Assembly (NCBI GenBank): GCA_028345195.1
Contig: JAOMCX010000004.1
Coordinates: 23,485-87,484 of the forward strand
Source: Candidatus Nitrosopelagicus sp.
GTDB taxonomy: Archaea > Thermoproteota > Nitrososphaeria > Nitrososphaerales > Nitrosopumilaceae
DNA: 64,000 nt
Direction: 5' to 3'
The notes beneath the pieces were generated by a model. That model ran no database searches, was not told the origin of the DNA, and saw nothing but the letters and a program-made list of their open reading frames with translations. The stretch's first letter is position 1. The number at the start of each line of letters is the position of its first letter. Both the position numbers and the translations under genes were made by a program. Positions 62,065 through 64,000 of the stretch are shown here, piece by piece.

Positions 62065-63991
62065 CTTTTTGTAACTCCTTTTCAATTCTTTTTATTTTAT
62101 CTCTACATTTTATTGCATTCTCAAAGTCTAAATCTTCAGCAAATACTTTCATCTGTGTTTCAACTTCAATTTTTTGTTTACCTAAATCTGTTTTTGATTT
62201 ATTTTTTATTTCATCTAATTCTATTTCTTGTTCTGGTATTGATTTGATAATTGTTTTAGGTATTATCTCGTGTGTCTCATTATACTTCATCTGTTTTTGA
62301 CGTCTTCGCTCTGTTTCAGAAATTGCTGATTTCATTGATCTGGTTACATTGTCTGCGTACATGATCACCTTTCCTTCTACATTTCTTGCGGCTCTTCCGC
62401 AGGTTTGAATCAGACTAGTATCATTTCGTAAAAATCCTTCCTTATCTGCATCCAGTATGGCTACAAGTGAAACCTCTGGAATATCTAGTCCTTCTCGCAG
62501 TAAGTTTATGCCTACCAACACATCAAATTCACCTAATCTCAATTGTCTGATTAACTCTGTTCTTTGTAGCCCTTCGATTTCAGAGTGAAGATATCTCACT
62601 CTTACTTCTTTTTTAGATAAATATTCTGCCAGATCTTCTGCCATTCTCTTAGTTAGTGTAGTTACTAGTGTTCGCTCATTCTTTTTTGCTCTAATTGATA
62701 CTTCTTTAATTAAATCGTCCATTTGACCTTGTGATTTTCTAATTTCAACATTTGGTTCAATTAATCCTGTAGGTCTTACCAGTTGTTCTACAATCTGCTT
62801 TGATCTTTTCTTTTCATAATCTCCCGGTGTCGCTGATACAAAAATTACATCTTTGAGTTTTTTTTCAAACTCTTCAAATTTTAATGGTCTGTTATCAAAC
62901 GCACTGGGCAATCTAAACCCATAATCTATCAATGATTTTTTTCTAGAAAAATCACCTTTGTACATACCATGTAATTGTGGAAGTGTAACATGAGATTCAT
63001 CTATTACTAGTAAGAATTCTTTTCCAAAAAAGTCTAATAAACAGAATGCGGGTTCACCTGGATTTCTTCCATCAAAATGTCTAGAGTAATTTTCAATACC
63101 TGAACAGTATCCTAGTTCCTCAATCATTTCTAAATCATATTTTGTACGCATCTCCAACCTTTGTTTTTCTAATTCTGGTAAGGTACTAAGCGTTTTTTTT
63201 AATTCACTTTTAATTGATTTTACTGCCTTATCTCTAATATCTTTTGCAATTAGATAGTGCTTTGCTGGAAAAATTTTGAATATCTCTACATCTTTTTTTA
63301 CATCCAATGAAACATTATCTAAAATTGCTATCTTTTCAATTTCATCTCCAAACAATGAAATACGTATTACATCTTGTGAGTATGCTGGTATAACATCTAA
63401 TGTGTCACCTTTCACTCTAAAGTTTCCAGGTACTAGTTCTACGTCATTTCTCTCATATCTGGCATTGATTAATTTTTTAATTATTTCTGTTCGTGATATT
63501 TTTTCATTTTTGTTTAATGTAATTGCCATGTCTTCCCATTCTTTTGGCGAACCAAGTGAATAGATGCATGATACTGTTGAAATTATGATTGTTGGTTCTC
63601 CTGAAAGAAGCATTGCAGTAGCTTCTAGTCTTAATTTTTCAATTTTTTCATTAATTTGAGTATCTTTTTCAATGTATGTGTCTGTTTGAGGTAGATAACT
63701 TTCAGGTTGATAATAATCATAATAGCTCACAAAGTATCCCACATTATTTTTTGGGAAAAATTGTTTTAATTCTGAATAAAGTTGGGCTGCCAATGTTTTG
63801 TTATGTGATATGATTAATGCATTTTTTCCAGTATTTGCTATTACATTTGCAACTGTGAATGTTTTACCACTACCTGTTACTCCTAACAATGTCTGATTCA
63901 TTTTAGTTTTGGAGCCTTTCACAAGATTATCTATTGCTTGTGGCTGATCTCCTGTTGGTAAAAACTCCGAATTTATCTCAAATTTTTGCAT
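62051..63991 (-). CDS. uvrB: Excinuclease subunit UvrB
   Basis: 646 residues. Helicase motif I LLGVTGSGKTFTVANVI, beta-hairpin SYYDYYQPESYLPQTDTYIE, DESH box VIDESHVTLPQ, motif V/VI LLREGLDIPEVSLVAILDAD and LIQTCGRAARN, and a C-terminal UVR domain (MKVFAEDLDFENAIKCRDKI). Verifies lesions and loads UvrC. Operon lead gene; its upstream region is cut by the window edge. The three uvr genes are bacterial-type, so their presence in an archaeon reflects ancient transfer. Confidence 0.96.
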   Translation of the reverse strand: MQKFEINSEFLPTGDQPQAIDNLVKGSKTKMNQTLLGVTGSGKTFTVANVIANTGKNALIISHNKTLAAQLYSELKQFFPKNNVGYFVSYYDYYQPESYLPQTDTYIEKDTQINEKIEKLRLEATAMLLSGEPTIIISTVSCIYSLGSPKEWEDMAITLNKNEKISRTEIIKKLINARYERNDVELVPGNFRVKGDTLDVIPAYSQDVIRISLFGDEIEKIAILDNVSLDVKKDVEIFKIFPAKHYLIAKDIRDKAVKSIKSELKKTLSTLPELEKQRLEMRTKYDLEMIEELGYCSGIENYSRHFDGRNPGEPAFCLLDFFGKEFLLVIDESHVTLPQLHGMYKGDFSRKKSLIDYGFRLPSAFDNRPLKFEEFEKKLKDVIFVSATPGDYEKKRSKQIVEQLVRPTGLIEPNVEIRKSQGQMDDLIKEVSIRAKKNERTLVTTLTKRMAEDLAEYLSKKEVRVRYLHSEIEGLQRTELIRQLRLGEFDVLVGINLLREGLDIPEVSLVAILDADKEGFLRNDTSLIQTCGRAARNVEGKVIMYADNVTRSMKSAISETERRRQKQMKYNETHEIIPKTIIKSIPEQEIELDEIKNKSKTDLGKQKIEVETQMKVFAEDLDFENAIKCRDKIKRIEKELQKDESE

Positions 63992-64000
63992 ACTTACTAT

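Overview
The window looks like a stretch of a low-GC ammonia-oxidising archaeon (Nitrososphaerota/Thaumarchaeota, Nitrosopumilus or Nitrosarchaeum type). The evidence is a mix of archaeal information-processing genes (eIF1/SUI1, Sec61-beta, ribosomal protein L40e, an archaeal-type RNase P RNA, a pyruvoyl arginine decarboxylase, DUF2070, geranylgeranyl reductase, F420 genes cofC/cofD), an Amt ammonium transporter beside PII proteins, a cupredoxin, and many genes with AT-rich promoters and little or no leader. Gene density is very high and most intergenic gaps are under 150 bp. The organism name is inference from gene content. No phage, IS element or CRISPR array was seen.

Layout. 1-9.2 kb: the end of a peptide-type ABC binding protein, a PD-(D/E)XK-like protein, a DUF2070/Sec61-beta/zinc-ribbon operon, eIF1, a CPBP protease, cofD-cofC and a large exported protein. 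9.16-9.44 kb: RNase P RNA on the minus strand. 9.5-17 kb: APC transporter with a USP-like tail, geranylgeranyl reductase, an oligopeptide ABC ATPase and the ergothioneine genes egtD/egtB. 17.2-21.5 kb: a MoxR-DUF58-VWA operon. 21.6-28.8 kb: an arsR/arsC/aquaporin module, then a carbon/nitrogen transport and sensing block (SbtB-like plus SbtA, a PII-like protein with an extra C-terminal domain, a GlnK operon with micro-membrane proteins, Amt) and a ferredoxin-reductase-type flavoprotein. 28.85-33.6 kb: a 31-residue microprotein and a ferritin-like protein driven by duplicated promoters, then phosphate genes (DUF47, PiT, PhoU with an AbrB domain). 33.6-46.7 kb: cupredoxin, RlmN, tRNA-Thr, small proteins, peroxiredoxin, arginine decarboxylase, a GC-rich hairpin RNA candidate, PepF-like peptidase, tRNA-Val, CbtA, thioesterase, divergent Nramp, and a J-domain protein. 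46.7-64 kb: L40e, sucCD, ileS, a purine/folate group (purD, 5-formyl-THF cyclo-ligase, folD, purN), a metallo-beta-lactamase nuclease and the uvrBAC operon.

Themes. Several modules deal with nutrient acquisition in poor waters (ammonium, bicarbonate, phosphate, peptides and amino acids, cobalt/metal) and with stress (ergothioneine, ferritin-like protein, peroxiredoxin, arsenic, nucleotide excision repair). The most noteworthy observations are: (1) a 38-bp promoter block repeated exactly, with identical spacing to two different start codons; (2) a one-base frameshift at an A7 tract splitting the GIY-YIG domain of uvrC inside an otherwise intact operon; (3) three PII-superfamily genes within 3 kb beside SbtA and Amt, one in an operon with two previously easy-to-miss single-helix proteins; (4) an isolated 13-bp GC-rich hairpin at 40.07 kb; (5) repeated use of an identical 4-nt stop-codon overlap between convergent genes.
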